Notes: generated from the letters alone by a model not told the origin. Positions 33,375 to 45,721 are shown, counted from the first letter of the stretch. The stretch is DNA of 64,000 nucleotides from Hymenopus coronatus (GCA_030762935.1 CM060900.1:393317632-393381631); one strand, 5' to 3'. Numbers and translations: made by a program.

Positions 33375-34347
33375 CCTGCCAACATATATAGCCAGGTAAA
33401 TACATGGATTGACTCCAACATTTTGAAGATGTGCACCATCTTCGTCTTCAAGGTAAATTGATGAATTGAAAGTCCGGATTCACATATTTATAGTAACAGA
33501 ATGGAGCTATCATCTGATTGGTTTGCGTGATATTTTTGATCATGAAACAACTGATACTTAATATGATTGAGGCATGGGCATGGATCTCATAGAAAACTAT
33601 ATATAGCGGTTATATGCCTAATGTTTTGAACTTGAGCACAGACCTGTTAGAAAACATTTTATAGCACACTTGTTTTTAAGCACAATCTGTTGTGTAAGAG
33701 CACTATTTTGTAAAGTCTTGAGAGATGGCAGGTTGGGGTTTAGGTGTTACGGCACTTTATCATCAGTGTCAATGCTGTACTTAGTTTTAGGCCTGAATCA
33801 CCAATTATTTCAGATGAGATGGCTGAAACTTCTTTTACTCTTCTTTCCCAGTAGTTTGAACATTTTGCTACTAACCTGGCATTGGGAAACATGGCCCTGT
33901 GGCTGTTTTCAATACATGTTCAGCCAGTCCAGATATTTTGGGTTGCATAAGCCTGATGGTTCTTTGGTGTTCTGTGACACATGTGTCGATAGTGTGTCCT
34001 ATTTGGTCAATGCACACTGCACTACATTCGCAAGGATTGCGGTAGATACCAAGTACCCTTAGAGTTAAATTATCTTTTACTGGCCTGAGCAAATTTCTAA
34101 TTTTAGGTGGTGGTTTTTGGATGGTTTTGATGCCACATTTGTGGAGCAGTCTACCTATCTTTCCCAAAAAATGCCTGTAAGCAGTATATAGGTTATAGCA
34201 GCTGGCTTATCTTTCCCTTGAGTGTCCTTGTTGAGGTTCCTTTTTTGGCTAACTTTTTTTAAAGCAGCTATAATATCATTGGAAGAATAGTCATTCTGTT
34301 GAGTGTGTATTTTATGCACTGCAGTTCAGTTCAGTTTGAAGGTTATT
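33375..34347 (-). mobile_element. Penelope-like element: inverted partial copy (GIY-YIG end and terminal repeat)
   Basis: Reverse-complement match to 36370-37372. The minus frame 34167-33871 encodes the GIY-YIG-type endonuclease region: GKIGRLLHKCGIKTIQKPPP, LGIYRNPCECSAVCIDQIGH, TCVTEHQRTIRLMQPKISGL. The GIY motif is kept, while the usual YIG is CID. Below it lie the terminal-repeat sequences, including ATATATAG and TTGGAGTCAAT. Similarity to the 3' part stops at about 34347, where the direct element begins. A complete element preceded by an inverted copy of its own 3' part is a known arrangement in the Penelope group. Confidence 0.82.
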
Positions 34348-34695
34348 CCAATATGCCATCTCCCAAGACTTTAGAAAACTTCACGGTACTCTTATACAAC
34401 AAATTGTGCTTAAAAATGTGTGTGCTATAAAATGAACAGGTCCATGCTGAAGTTCAAAACATTACGCATATAACTCCTATATATAGTTTTCTATGAGGTC
34501 CATGTCCATGCTCAAGTCATATTAAATATCAGTTGCTTCAAGGCCAAAAAATTCATGCAAACCAATCAGATGATAGCTTCATTTGGTGCTATAAATATGC
34601 GAATTCGGACTTCCAATTCATCAGTTTTTCCTGAAAATAAAGATGATGCACATGCTCAAAATGTTGGAGTCAATCCATCTACTTACCTGGCTAGA
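34348..34695 (+). repeat. Penelope-like element: left terminal repeat (pLTR)
   Basis: Direct match to 37002-37372 and inverted match to 33375-33760. Shared blocks include GCCATCTCCCA, ACTTCACGGTACTCTTATA (ACTTCACAGTGCTCTTATA on the right) and TGTTGGAGTCAAT. Such pseudo-LTRs are typical of Penelope elements. Confidence 0.8.
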
Positions 34696-34699
34696 AGCT

Positions 34700-36160
34700 T
34701 GAGAACACTTAAGAGTTAACACATTATCAGGAACGCTTCAGCTCTTACTTTAAATTCCTTACAAGAAAGAAATGTCCCAGGAAATACCAAGATCTTCATG
34801 AAAAGAAAGGGAAGTTACTCAGATCCTTGGCTTTCATATCCAGGTGCCGAAATAAACAAACCATGCCCAAGTTTGTGAGACTTCACTATCCAGTGAAGAA
34901 TGCTTCTACATCCAAGATCCTTAGACACACCAGCTTAGCTCTGATAAGGGAACAAATCAAGCACACTGGTCATGAACTGTCCAACATTGATCGTAGGTTA
35001 CTAGAATTCTTTTGGATTCTCTCTAGCAAGCTTTCACCTCTAGATTGGGACAGAGTGGATCACTCCTCCTTTGCATAAGGTAATGTCTCAGTATTTCAAT
35101 GCACTAAACAGTAAACCAAAAAATTTGCAACTCTATCTAAGCAAAATGAATCTGTAACACCACTGGATACCAATCACATCATCTACAATCTGGATGAACC
35201 ATCTACACCTGCCCTGGATAAGGGGCTCAACTTCACTCCCACACCTAGGCAAATATGAGTGGCAGACACCATCAGTGGTATTGAAGCAGTCAGTTATGAA
35301 CCTCCATCGGCTAGCGCAGAAGAAATATGCCATGAGGTAGCAAGAGCATTCGGAAAGGGCACCCTTCCTATTTTGAACATCAACTGAGGAGGACGTAAAG
35401 CCTTGCATTCCCTTCAAAAGAATGACAACTTGGTTGTTTCACCAGCAGATAAAGGGAATGCTACAGTACTTCTATCTTCCATGCAGGACCAAGGGAATGT
35501 TTATCAACTACTGGACAGTCCAGCATACAAAATCATTAAAAAGGATGCCTCCAGCTCAGGAGAAAGGCACACCATCCTATTAAGAAATCCAGCCTTTCTC
35601 CTGATGTTCAGAAGACAGTCTTACCATCTGCCTCTGTACCTCCCAGATTGTATGGTATCCCGAAGATTCATAAACCTGGGATACCTCTAAGGCCCATAGT
35701 GGACACTTGGCAGCCCTACATAATGGCTTGCTCGTCACTTGCTATGATCAACAGTAGATAAGTGTGTACACCATGTGAAAAGCTCTATATACTATATTGA
35801 AATTCTGGACAGCATCAGATGTGCTAGTCAGTTTTGATGTCATATCTCTCAGCACCAGAGTCCCCCTTGCGGAAACAATACAGCTACTCTCAAACCACTT
35901 TGCTCCTGAGGTTAATGAGGTGTTTAAGCATGACATACCTGCACTTATTTTCCGTATGACATCATCTACTATGAACAGACAGATGGTGTTGCCATGGGCT
36001 CTACACTCTCACCAGTTATTGCCAATTTCTACATGGAGTTTCTGGAGCATGAAATACTCAACAGCTCCATTAAAACCTACACATTGTTTCAGATATGTAC
36101 ACGACACATTTGTGATCTGACTGCATGGACTTCACACTCTTCCGTATTTTCCTTCACATT
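34700..36160 (+). pseudogene. Penelope-like element: reverse transcriptase relic
   Basis: Plus-strand frames across shifts. The N-terminal region at 34827-35078 has FVRLHYPVKNAST and LSNIDRRLLEFFWILSSKLS. LQKNDNLVVSPADKGNATVL lies near 35400-35460. PPRLYGIPKIHKPGIPLRPI VDTWQPYI lies near 35640-35720, the hallmark of Penelope RT. VLVSFDVISLSTRVPLAETI then LLSNHF lies at 35820-35900. The catalytic block at 36091-36111 reads FRYVHDTFV, so the second Asp-pair position is His where YVDD is normal. Frameshifts and stops plus this change make it dead. RT of this group is related to telomerase. Confidence 0.85.
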
Positions 36161-37001
36161 TAAATAGCCTCTGATCACAAATACAGTTCACAATGGAAGT
36201 TGAAAAGAACTTCTCCCTTTCCTGGACATTCTAGTTTCCAGAAAAGAGGACGGTATACTCGGTGATGCTGTCTACTGCAAATCTACATGCACCAATCTGT
36301 ACTCCAATGCAAACAGTTTCTAACATAAATTGCACAGAATGGCCATTCTCAGCATATTGGCACATAGAGAAGCTTCTATATCAGATCCAGATAACCTTCA
36401 AACCAAATTTCAACACCAAAATTCACATTCCAACAGAATGGATATTCTGCCAAGGATATTACAACTGCTTTAAAAAGAGCTGGACAAAAAAGGAACCCCA
36501 ACAAGGGCACTCAAGAGAAAGATAAGCCAGCTGCTACAGCCTATGCACTGTTTACAGACATTTTTTTGAGAAAGATAAGCAGACTGCTCTACAAATATGC
36601 CATTAAAACCATCCATAAACCACCACCTAAAATCAGAAATTTGCTCAGGTCAGTAAACGATAATTTAGCTCTAAGGGTACCTGGTGTCTATCACATATCC
36701 TTGCGAATACGGCACAGCATATATCAGCCAAACAGACACACTATTGCCACATATGTCACTGAACACCAAAAGCCATCAGGCTTATGCAACCCTATTATCC
36801 AACCCGACTGGCCGAGCATTGTGTTAAAAACAGGCACAGGGCCATTTTCCCAACACCAGGAATAGTGGCAAAGTGTTCGAGCTACTGGAAAAGAAGAGTA
36901 AAAGATGCCTTAGCCATGTCATCTGAAGTAAATAATCTTAATTGTGATTCAGGTCTACAACTAAGTACAGCATGGGCACCGCTAATAAAATGCCTTAACA
37001 C
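36161..37001 (+). pseudogene. Penelope-like element: RT C-terminus and GIY-YIG endonuclease relic
   Basis: After a connection region with FLDILVSRKEDGIL (about 36220-36260) the frame 36566-36865 gives KISRLLYKYAIKTIHKPPPK, IRNLLRSVNDNLALRVPGVY and TYVTEHQKPSG. It corresponds to the same region on the minus strand at 34167-33871. The GIY motif is GVY, and a frameshift destroys the Cys pair after it. An EN+ Penelope element is indicated. Confidence 0.8.
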
Positions 37002-37372
37002 CTAATTCTCAACCTGCCATCTCCCACGGCTTTAGAAAACTTCACAGTGCTCTTATAAGCAGATTGTGCTTAAAAACATGTGTGCTATAAAATGTTTTCT
37101 AGCAAGTCCGTGCTCAAGTTCCAAACATTAGGAGTATAACCACTATATATAGAAATTCCAAACATTAGGCATATAACCACCATATATAGTTTTCTATGAG
37201 GTCCATGCCAATGCCTCAGTCATAAAATATCAGCTGCTTCATGGCCCAAAATATCATGCAAACCAATTAGATGATAGCTTCATTCTGGCACTATAAATAC
37301 GTGAATCCAGACTTTCAATTCATCAGTTTACCCTGAAGATGAAGATGATACACATCTTCGAGATGTTGGAGT
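37002..37372 (+). repeat. Penelope-like element: right terminal repeat (pLTR)
   Basis: Pairs with 34348-34695. It contains an internal duplication of about 42 bases (TTCCAAACATTAGG...ATATATAG occurs twice, near 37110-37190). It ends at GTTGGAGTCAATTA. Internal duplications near pLTRs are usual in this group. Confidence 0.78.
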
Positions 37373-37989
37373 CAATTATTCATAGTGCATGTTACTATCA
37401 TCTGTGTTGACTTAGAATGGAAAATCCACAGAGAAAAAGACAGTGAGCAGAGTATATGCATACATGATCTGTGTCCTGTGATGTAAAAATCACACTTGAT
37501 CCTTGTTTCCATAACTCACTTGTTAATATTTAATTTCAGGATTAAGAACAAAGGATATACTAGACATTTTGTCTTTACTAGGCTTAAAGTAATGTCTATA
37601 TAACATCAAATCATTTTTAATCAAGGAGAAAACCAATTCTTAAAAATATCACGCGGGCACCTCTAAGAATATTACACATGCTGGTGCATTCAATGCACCA
37701 TATTGGAATGCGTAAATTGATACATGGATGGTTGCTGGATTTAATTTGTTGCATTTTTATTGGGTTACTATGCTTTTTTATATTAATAGCTAATTTATTT
37801 AATGTATTTTCTGATAATAAATGTTGTACAACATTACAATTTAATATGGCTACATAATTACTAGGCAACCACTTCTATCCTGATCATTATTATAAAAACT
37901 GGCAATAAATGGTAACAGCATTTCAGAATGCAGTATTAAAGGCAAAAGAAGTGCAGTTTTATAGAATTTAAATACATTGAGAAACTTAC
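37373..37989. other. PLC intron, nothing recognised
   Basis: AT-rich, no gene. The far terminus of the piggyBac relic should lie here, but no TTAACCC-type end was found. Confidence 0.4.
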
Positions 37990-39705
37990 ACAAATTACAT
38001 TAGTTTCCCTGAGCGTTCCCTCACTTTCACATTCTTTAGATGACTTGTCACATTTTTCCCAAACAATTCTTGTCTTTGAGTGCCTTTTATACACAAATTA
38101 ATCACAAGAGGAACACCGAATTTTGTTCCCACAGATAACACAGTGACCTGTTTCTTCCTCTGACATTCTTCATTTTGAATTTGAGATTCATCTCTAAAAG
38201 AACTTAAAAACACCCTAATATTCACTGGCAGAGTTGGGATTTTTCCCTTTCCATGAGCTGCTGTGAAATATATTTTAGGAAAATTCTTCTTGGGTGTTTC
38301 TCATTTCCTTGGTAGAGGGAAAACAAGATGTAGATTTATACCTGCTCTATTTAAGAAAAGCTACCACAATGTCATTATTCATCTTCTGGTAACATGGGAC
38401 ACAGAATGTTTGGAGCACATTTGATCTACGGTATTCATTCCTCCTTTGGTCATATTACAGTCCAAAATTATGCATAGCTTCTTAGTTTCCTTGTCTGTAC
38501 TACCTTTATTATGCATGATATAAATGAGGATCATTGCTTTGTTCCTTTTTGGTACATGGGATACCATTGTAATATGTTCCCGATATCCAAAAAGGAACTG
38601 AGTTTTTGATTCTTATTTGGTAGAAATTCATGAGGAATTTTCCTTCTTTTTATGTTGCAAGGTCCCAATGCAAGTTATCTTATTTGCTAGTAGAGACAGT
38701 GCCAATGGGTAGCTGGTGTACCAATTACCAATTGTCAGGTTACGGTTTTTTTACTTTATGGGCTCTATCAATCTGTGAACAATGTCAAATGGTTTGTTAG
38801 AAATCTGGTACGGTCCGTCCAGTTGCTTACCACAATAAACTTCCAGAGAGCTTGTATAAAATGTCTTTGCATTGCAAAGAGCTAACACCTTTAGACCATG
38901 TTTTGCTGGCTTATTTTGTATATACTGGATGAAAGAACATCTTCCTCTAAATGATTCCAGCTTCTGATCAAGAGTGAAAAATTCCTCAACATTGTAGCAT
39001 TACAAAACAATCTAGAGATATTCTGATCACTGCCAATTTATAGAATTTGCATCTCTCTTCACTGGATTGCTTATCAACAAACCTTATGCACCTAATCAGG
39101 AACAGGAATCTTTTTTAGCTCACGCAGGCTCTCAAAGTTGGCATCCTGTACCATTCAATTACATTGGTATGATTTTCTCCCTTTAGACCAGCCAAAAAAG
39201 TAGGCCCAATATAGCATAAATCTTACTTCTTGTCAGTTTTGTGTCTCTTTCTCTGGAGAAATCATTGGATTTTATTTCTATGTACATGCTGGTGTAGTGC
39301 ACAATTTCATTGATCATTTCAACACTAATAATATTATTGAAAGCAGTTATTTCATTCTTGATACCCTGCGATTTTCTTTTAGACCCTGGTGACACTTTGG
39401 TTATGTTTTTTGTGCTATATGGGAAGTTTTCTTCTGCAAGCTACTTATCATCCATTTAATTTGTCTCTGGCGACAAAAACCTCAACTTGAATGCTGGAAC
39501 CACCAGAAGAATGTCAGGTTGTCCTTGATTTCTGAATCAGTTTCATGTTCCCTATTTTCAATGCATTCCTCTTCACCATCACCATCAAAAATGTAATTTT
39601 CATTATCCTCAACAGCACTTCTAGTAAAACCTTTTTCTGTTCACTTAGTTTGACAATATTTGCCCTAAAATTAAAATATTCAATAATTGTAAAAGCTATG
39701 AACAT
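37990..39705 (-). pseudogene. piggyBac-type transposase relic
   Basis: Minus-strand frames from high to low. An acidic Ser/Glu/Asp-rich N-terminus lies near 39540-39640. The DDE_Tnp_1_7 start at 39395-39183 has NNIISVEMINEIVHYTSMYI and RSKIYAILGLLFW. The end of the catalytic domain at 38567-38379 has MVSHVPKRNKAMI, then CIILDCNMTKGGMNTVDQMC and HSVSHVTRR, the conserved YN.TKGGVD..DQMC...R.TRRW block with Tyr lost. A C-terminal Cys-rich stretch follows near 38160-38000 (HCVICGNKIRCSSC), resembling the piggyBac zinc-binding tail. Frames shift many times. It lies within the last PLC intron, in the gene's own orientation. Confidence 0.82.
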
Positions 39706-40016
39706 ATAAGGAATATATCATGCAATGAAATATGTTAAAATTAAGCAGCAAAAACATTAATATCCAGGCAGGAATTTGCATAAAATACTTACATAACCAG
39801 GCATGTTGGTGCACAGAGTGTGCTAATAATGCAGCTGTAGATATAAACCATAAAAACTCCTGAGATATACATGCTTACAACTTAAAAGTACTACTAAGGC
39901 TTGTAGAAGAACGGAAGAGAAGGTAGAAGAAGCAACATCATTGTCGGCACAATAATATTGTTATTATTGCAGATTTTGCAACAATGTTGCAAGCTGTGCG
40001 CCAGCAAGTCCGCTTG

Positions 40017-40024
40017 AGGGTTAA
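40017..40024 (-). repeat. Candidate piggyBac terminus at a TTAA site
   Basis: On the minus strand TTAACCCTCAAGCGG begins here. piggyBac elements insert at TTAA and their ends often begin CCC. It lies about 300 bases upstream of the transposase relic at 37990-39705. No matching opposite end was found, so this stays tentative. Confidence 0.25.
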
Positions 40025-40178
40025 TTACAATGTACAACATGATAAAGCAAAATCTGGAAACATTAACTGAATTCACCTATGGGCAAAGCCTTATATCACA
40101 AATCCTGGAATCCTTATTATGAGCAATGGTCATTTGGTTCACCTTAAAGAACATTAAAAATATATGCTTGGATTTTAC

Positions 40179-40328
40179 CTTGTGAAATACTGTTGAATGG
40201 TATGGCATACATGCCCAGTGTTGTATTTTTTCCAGTGAAACTTGAGTCCTTAACAATAAAGTGCACAAATGCCAGGTCAGGCATTCTGAGTACAAAGTTC
40301 ATGCAGTGATCCCATCTTGGATTAAATC
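40179..40328 (-). CDS. PLCD-like: Phosphoinositide phospholipase C, delta type: C2-domain exon
   Basis: A 150-base exon between acceptor CATATTTTCAG and donor GTAAAATC. It begins by completing the Gly codon of the previous exon and reads FNPRWDHCMNFVLRMPDLAF, VHFIVKDSSFTGKNTTLGMY, AIPFNSISQ, then the first base of a Gly codon. This is the middle of the PLC C2 domain (FNP.W....F.+..P+LA..RF.V.D......G....PF.S+..G). In calcium-binding C2 domains this loop carries two or three aspartates. Here VKDSSFTGKNT keeps only the first, so calcium binding may be weakened (inference). It is short but fully in phase with both neighbours. Confidence 0.93.
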
Positions 40329-40607
40329 CTGAAAATATGGAAAAAATACTAGGCTAATTACAAAACAAATAATGAAATCTTGAACATCTTGATACATGGA
40401 ATATATTTAAGTAATACTAACTACTAATGCTAGGTTTAGATTCACATATGTATGTGTCTTCCAGCGTATATCACATTTTTGTGCTGTAATATATAAAAAC
40501 TTCAACAATGAAATTTTAATGTAATACCCATTTTAAGGTATCTTAAACATACATAAATGAGAACTTAAATCTAGAAGTGCTAGCTTTATTTTAAGTTGTA
40601 TCAAGAA
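40329..40607. other. PLC intron, nothing recognised
   Basis: Part of the intron 40329-43708. AT-rich. Confidence 0.5.
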
Positions 40608-40860
40608 GACCCATAGCTAAGAGAGAGTTTTAGGGGTTAGAACTCCCCTTGTTAAAAAAATGTATAAATACCAAATCTGACTTCAACTCCAGTTGCTGCA
40701 CCTTAATCTATGACTGTAAAATAAATTTTTGAAAGATTTCAATTCAGGCTTAATTCATATTTATTATTTGATTTCATGTAAATTATTTAAAAATAGATAC
40801 CTTTACGTAACCAGCCTTAAATTTTTTTGGGCTATGGTATCAGGAAGTTTGTGTGGCTTG
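40608..40860 (+). repeat. Interspersed repeat D, copy 2 (in PLC intron)
   Basis: Same orientation as 30907-31145, sharing ATAGCTA, TTGCTGCACCTTAATC, ATTTCAATTCAGG and TTATTTGATTTCAT. No coding content. Confidence 0.65.
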
Positions 40861-42501
40861 TAAAATGTTAATAACTTCTGTCAGTTTCTTGCTACATATA
40901 TGCTTTATACACATTTATCAATGGGTATTCAGAAAGTATGCCCACCTCATTTTTGTGCAGAATAATACACAGGAGTACACTGAATACAATAAAACTGTCT
41001 AAATTTATAATTAGAACAAAAATGCTTTTACAATAAAATAATAACAGTAAAATAAAACAATAATCACTCACATTTATCACATACAAAACATTCATGACAG
41101 TTTCTCTCACAAGTGTCTGGTAAAACTTTGATTCACCATTAATAAGATATAAGAAAAATAAATTAATTAATTAATTAAAAAAAGAAAAATGGGGGAAAAT
41201 TTCAGAGATTAGAAAAATAAATATGAAAGTTCTTTAATCAGAATTTCTGAATAGATTATGCCCATGCCTATCTATTTAGAGCCTCAGGAGTGTTTATTTG
41301 TTTCAAAACAGAATTGCCATTTTAATGACTCCTGTGTTATTTTGAAACTAGAATTCCTGTATTATTAGTATCAGATAACTTATTGTTGGAAGTAACAATT
41401 ACTGTTAGATTCATAGTTATTATATGAAGTTTCTTGTCATCTTAATTGCTTTCATCTACACTATCTTTATAGTAGCTATTTCTTCAATTTCTAAATCATT
41501 AATATAAATTCCTTAACACATCTTGAAGATTAAGAGTTACATGAAGCAGATGATGCCTTTCTGAAATTTTGGTGTCAATTTGTTTATAACACCAGGTGCA
41601 GATTTAAGGGGGGAGGGGTTTAATATCAGGCCTGGGTCGTCCTTGGGGTTATCTGTGAATGTACATATGCAAACAAAAAACACACCCATATGTTCATGTG
41701 TGTCTATTTTTGTTTGGTAAATAGTTCACCACACACACTATAAGTTCTAGCTGACATTCCCCATCTTATCTCCAGATCCTCGAGTATGTTTGGCGATGCA
41801 AGTAATTTGGAAGTAGTATGAGGTTGAAATACCTGCCATTATTTGTGAAAATTGGCTTTCCAGTTCCTCATAGGCTCTAAAGCAGATGTTATACGCCAAG
41901 GCATTCCTCATTGTCAATAGTTTGACCTGGTGTTTATTGTAACATAAGTTATAACACAAAATGTTGAAAAAATAATAATTCTGCAATGCCATTTCATGTT
42001 CTACCATTCAGGTCCTTACCACAAAAGTGTGAACTTGTCCCAAAACAGTAGCTCATAATTAGTTCTATAAATTTGTCAAGCTACCCCAGCTCTAGAATCA
42101 AAGAAGACAATGTGAAAACCTAAGCTGTGTCTTAGGTTTTCAATTCCTTTCCCTCCTTGCCATCACCAGTTTTCTTTGTACTGTCATTGCAGATTGGGGC
42201 TTGGTTTGCCAAACAGTTAGTGGCAGACTGGTGATTGTTGGTCAGTAATGTTAACATCAGCAAGTGTTATAGACACATTCAAGTGAGTGCACCGATAGTG
42301 TGGTAAAATGGCCAGTAAAAAGAGAAAGATAGAAAAACAGATTAACATTTCTTTATTTTTTAGCATTAAGTCTACAAGGAGTGAAGCAGGTGAAGCTTTC
42401 TAAGTTGGTAGCTCAAATGTTTTAGCTAGCATATCCTCTGCACCAGAGCAGAGTGTAAATAGACACATCATAAGTGAGGTAAAAGTGAATTGTTATAAAA
42501 A
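40861..42501. other. PLC intron, nothing recognised
   Basis: AT-rich, with a short AATT repeat at about 41160-41177. The A/G-rich GGGGGGAGGGG at about 41610 recalls the start of repeat D. No coding frame is convincing. Confidence 0.45.
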
Positions 42502-43176
42502 AAAAATCTGATGAGTTACACTCATGTGACTTTCTCTAGCTCTTCTACAAACTTCTTACAAAAGATTATTCTCCTTTATACACAATCCTAAGCAAGATAA
42601 ACATTAGCAAAATGTTTTTATTACTTAGTTCCTTATAAATAGGAGGGAACTAAGGGAATACACTAGACCAAACTGACAGTCAAATGTTTTAAAAGCTATT
42701 GTTATGCAATTGTCATTCAAAATCGTTTCTTTGTTTGGCCAGGAGTAGAACAAAAGAAAAATGGACACTTCCTATCTGAGAAAAGTATAAGTACTTCACA
42801 ATTGAAACCAATAACATGGAATATCTCAGAAACGATCACCTCCTCAACAAAAATGTTAAGGACATAAATTGTGTGTTTTGAAAAGATCTATATTTTTTGT
42901 GTACTAAGTTTTTGTCTATCTTACAGTTTAGTAGTTAAGTAAAATTTGGCAAAATTCATCCAGAATAAAGAAGTCTTCAGAGGCTATTCCCAGAAAATTC
43001 AAGATATAAATAGCTTTAAATAAGGGATTTTAATCAAAATCATTGTAAAGGGTAGTTTATGGTGGGTAGTTTTTCTTTAAAATATTTTAGTCGCATCCTT
43101 GGAAGATACTAAACCAAAATACCAAGTTTGGTGTTTAAAGGTCTGTTCGTTTTTGAGCCCCCACCCAATCCCCCCC

Positions 43177-43214
<38 letters not shown>

Positions 43215-43215
43215 G
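42502..43215 (-). repeat. Interspersed repeat (inverted-pair arm 2), with CA microsatellite and hairpin
   Basis: Reverse complement of the repeat at 29657-30432, about 12 kb away, ending in (CA)n at 43179-43212. The hairpin is conserved with a 9-bp stem (CTTAGTTCC / GGAACTAAG, 42624-42654), although the loop sequence has changed. Retention of the stem despite loop change hints at a structural role in the element. No TIR or coding frame seen. Confidence 0.8.
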
Positions 43216-43708
43216 CACTTTATCTATTAACTACTAGTTATGACTTTCATATCTGTATTTCTTTAATGAGTAACAAATGCATATTTTTAGGAACTGCAGG
43301 AAAGTTACATTTTTGAGATACAAAATTAAACCAATCTCAAAAAACCATGCATTTTTGTTCATGTACTTATGAAATAAAACTGGTATCAATATTGTAGAAG
43401 ATTTTTAAGAATCCAGAACTTTCTAGAGGGGAGAAAAGAATTCAGAGTTAAAAATCAATGAGAGTTTGTTTAATTTTAAAACTTCAATGATAATCATACA
43501 TTAATCAGTCCACTAATGCCTAATATGTTTCTACAAATACCACAGAAAGTGGTTACAGAATCTGCTACAGTCTGTCTACAGCTTAAAAATAGGCCATAAT
43601 ACTTGTCGTGGTTTTTCAGAAAAAGTGAAGTTATTATCTTTAATAAGTTAGCTACTGTATCCCTTGGCTGTTAATAGATTTGAGGTTAAAACTTTCTTAT
43701 TTACCTAC

Positions 43709-43869
43709 CGTTGTTTCTAATGCAAACACTTTTTAATTTTTGATCATCTATAGGATGTCCTACAATCTTAACCACCACATATGGATCCACTACTTCCCCA
43801 TCATCATTTTGGTCAGCTTTTGGAATATGCTGCCCACTGATGATAGTCAATGAAAGTCTTTTAAGGTAC
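43709..43869 (-). CDS. PLCD-like: Phosphoinositide phospholipase C, delta type: start of C2 domain
   Basis: A 161-base exon with acceptor ATATATCTTCCAG and donor GTAGGTAA. Its first base completes the Arg codon left open by the exon at 62383-62527. It then reads YLKRLSLTIISGQHIPKADQ, NDDGEVVDPYVVVKIVGHPI, DDQKLKSVCIRNN and the first base of Gly. This is the beginning of the PLC C2 domain. The SGQ.+PK..... .V.DPYV.V.I.G.P.D...+.+...NNGFNP pattern is the strongest family evidence in the window. The calcium-loop Asp in VVDPYV is present. The preceding intron is 18,513 bases. Confidence 0.95.
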
Positions 43870-45721
43870 CTGGAAGATATATAATGCACATCACACTTTA
43901 TTAAGTCTTCAATAATTTTCACAATGTTTCCATATTGGCAACATTATAGCTATAGCACTTATAACCTGTCTAATACTAAAAAAGTAATACGAAACTACAC
44001 AGCATTTCAGGAAGTTAGCCTAAAAGATGCCAGGTATAACAATGCATAAGTAATGCAATACTGACACAACAAATATATTTAGAGTATTTAACTTTTGCAA
44101 GGCACTGATTTTCTTTTCCTCCTCATAATCCATTATTTTGATTTAATGATTTCTTTCTGAAGATGCATAACTAGAGTACTCTCCTTCTGCGATTTGTTCA
44201 TTTAAGGCAGTTTTGATGTAAGATATTGATGGAATTAATTACAGATGAAACAGGCAACTGCTGTGTCAAACCAATCAATAGCTGACATGTTGATGAGCTC
44301 CAAGGAAAAAATTAAATATTTGTGTATTTATCACATTAACCGGCAGGAGAAATGTTTGCACCTGTGAAAGGAAATCTCAAAAATGAAATTAGTTCTTTGA
44401 GAAAAAGAAATGTGCATGTACATAATTTATTTAAGATAGTTGGGCTATTACTTAGTGTGCTAAGATCAACAAAGAAATTGAAAGAATTTTTTTTTCTAAT
44501 GGACCATCATAAGTGGACTAAGACATGTAACATAAAAGTGGAGTTTCAGGTGACTGTAAACTTTATTTGCACCTGTAAAGAACTTTTTACTATTGTAAAA
44601 CACAAATGATAAAAGGGACAAAAGGAGGGACATTATGTTAAGTACAGTGATTAAATAATATTTAGAAGATAAAATATAATCCAATCTATTTACAGTAATA
44701 AATTTGGGATGCAATAAATGTTTTGAAAAAATTTCTTTTCATAGGACACGTTCAATATCTACCCATCTATACCATATTTCATTTCTGAAAGTCGGCAACC
44801 CTAAGTGGAAGGGACTATGTTTCCATAACAGACTAATCCAAAGCAACTTTTTTTGCTTGTTTGGTGCTCTTGCCCCTTTAGACATACAAATGACCTGTTA
44901 GTGACTGATGCATATGAATTTATGGCACATCTGCACCTTGCTAGTTGCATAAATTAAAACAAGAAAAAGAACCCTGAGAATAGCAATTCAACTAGTATAT
45001 TGTGTGACCTAGAAACTAAGTTCTGAAGTTTAACAGTAGTAACACAAGACAGAGATAAAATACAAAGTGTTAACTGGTATAACACTCTATTTTATGAAAA
45101 GATATTGCTTAGATTTGATTCCTAACATATATGAATACTTTATATACATTTTCAACACAAAGAAATTATAAGAAGCATAAGCAGATTATTGAATGTAATA
45201 TTGTTTGTAAAAGTAATAAATTATGCAATATTGCAAAACTTCTTCCTCTAGAATGCATAATACTCCTGCAGAGCGAAAACATATTTTTTTAATACTAAGG
45301 AACTGTTTAAATGTCTTTAACAAGGGAGGTTCATTGACAATAAGCAACCATGTTGATAAATATTTAATTTAAATTTAATTAAAGGCTGTTGATTTCAGTG
45401 ATATTAGTCATTTGTTGGAGAAAAAGTCTGATTTTGAGCACTAATGCCGCTCTCTAGCCAAAACTTTGTTACTGGCTTGTAAGCAGATAGGAACACTATC
45501 AGGCTTGGGATGGAGAAGATGGATAAAGAGCAAGTGAAATCAATTAAGAGTCGTCCTTTAATATTATAGTTTCTTTCATTCTTGAACACAAAGCTGTTAA
45601 TTGTTTTAGAACCTAACACACTATTTTCAATATTTAATTTATGCAGGATCTATTTTGCAGTTCCAAATGTGTAATTAAATTTTCTCAAGCACTACTAACA
45701 TAATGTTATTATATAGGAACT
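43870..45721. other. PLC intron, nothing recognised
   Basis: First 1.85 kb of the 43870-62382 intron as read from the left. Open frames at 44352-44609 and 44704-44901 have no recognisable domain. Confidence 0.5.

Noticed and set aside
29657..43215. The inverted 0.7-kb repeats as terminal inverted repeats of one 13.5-kb transposon
   Set aside because: Two real PLC exons and several independent insertions lie between the arms, and no transposase common to them was found.
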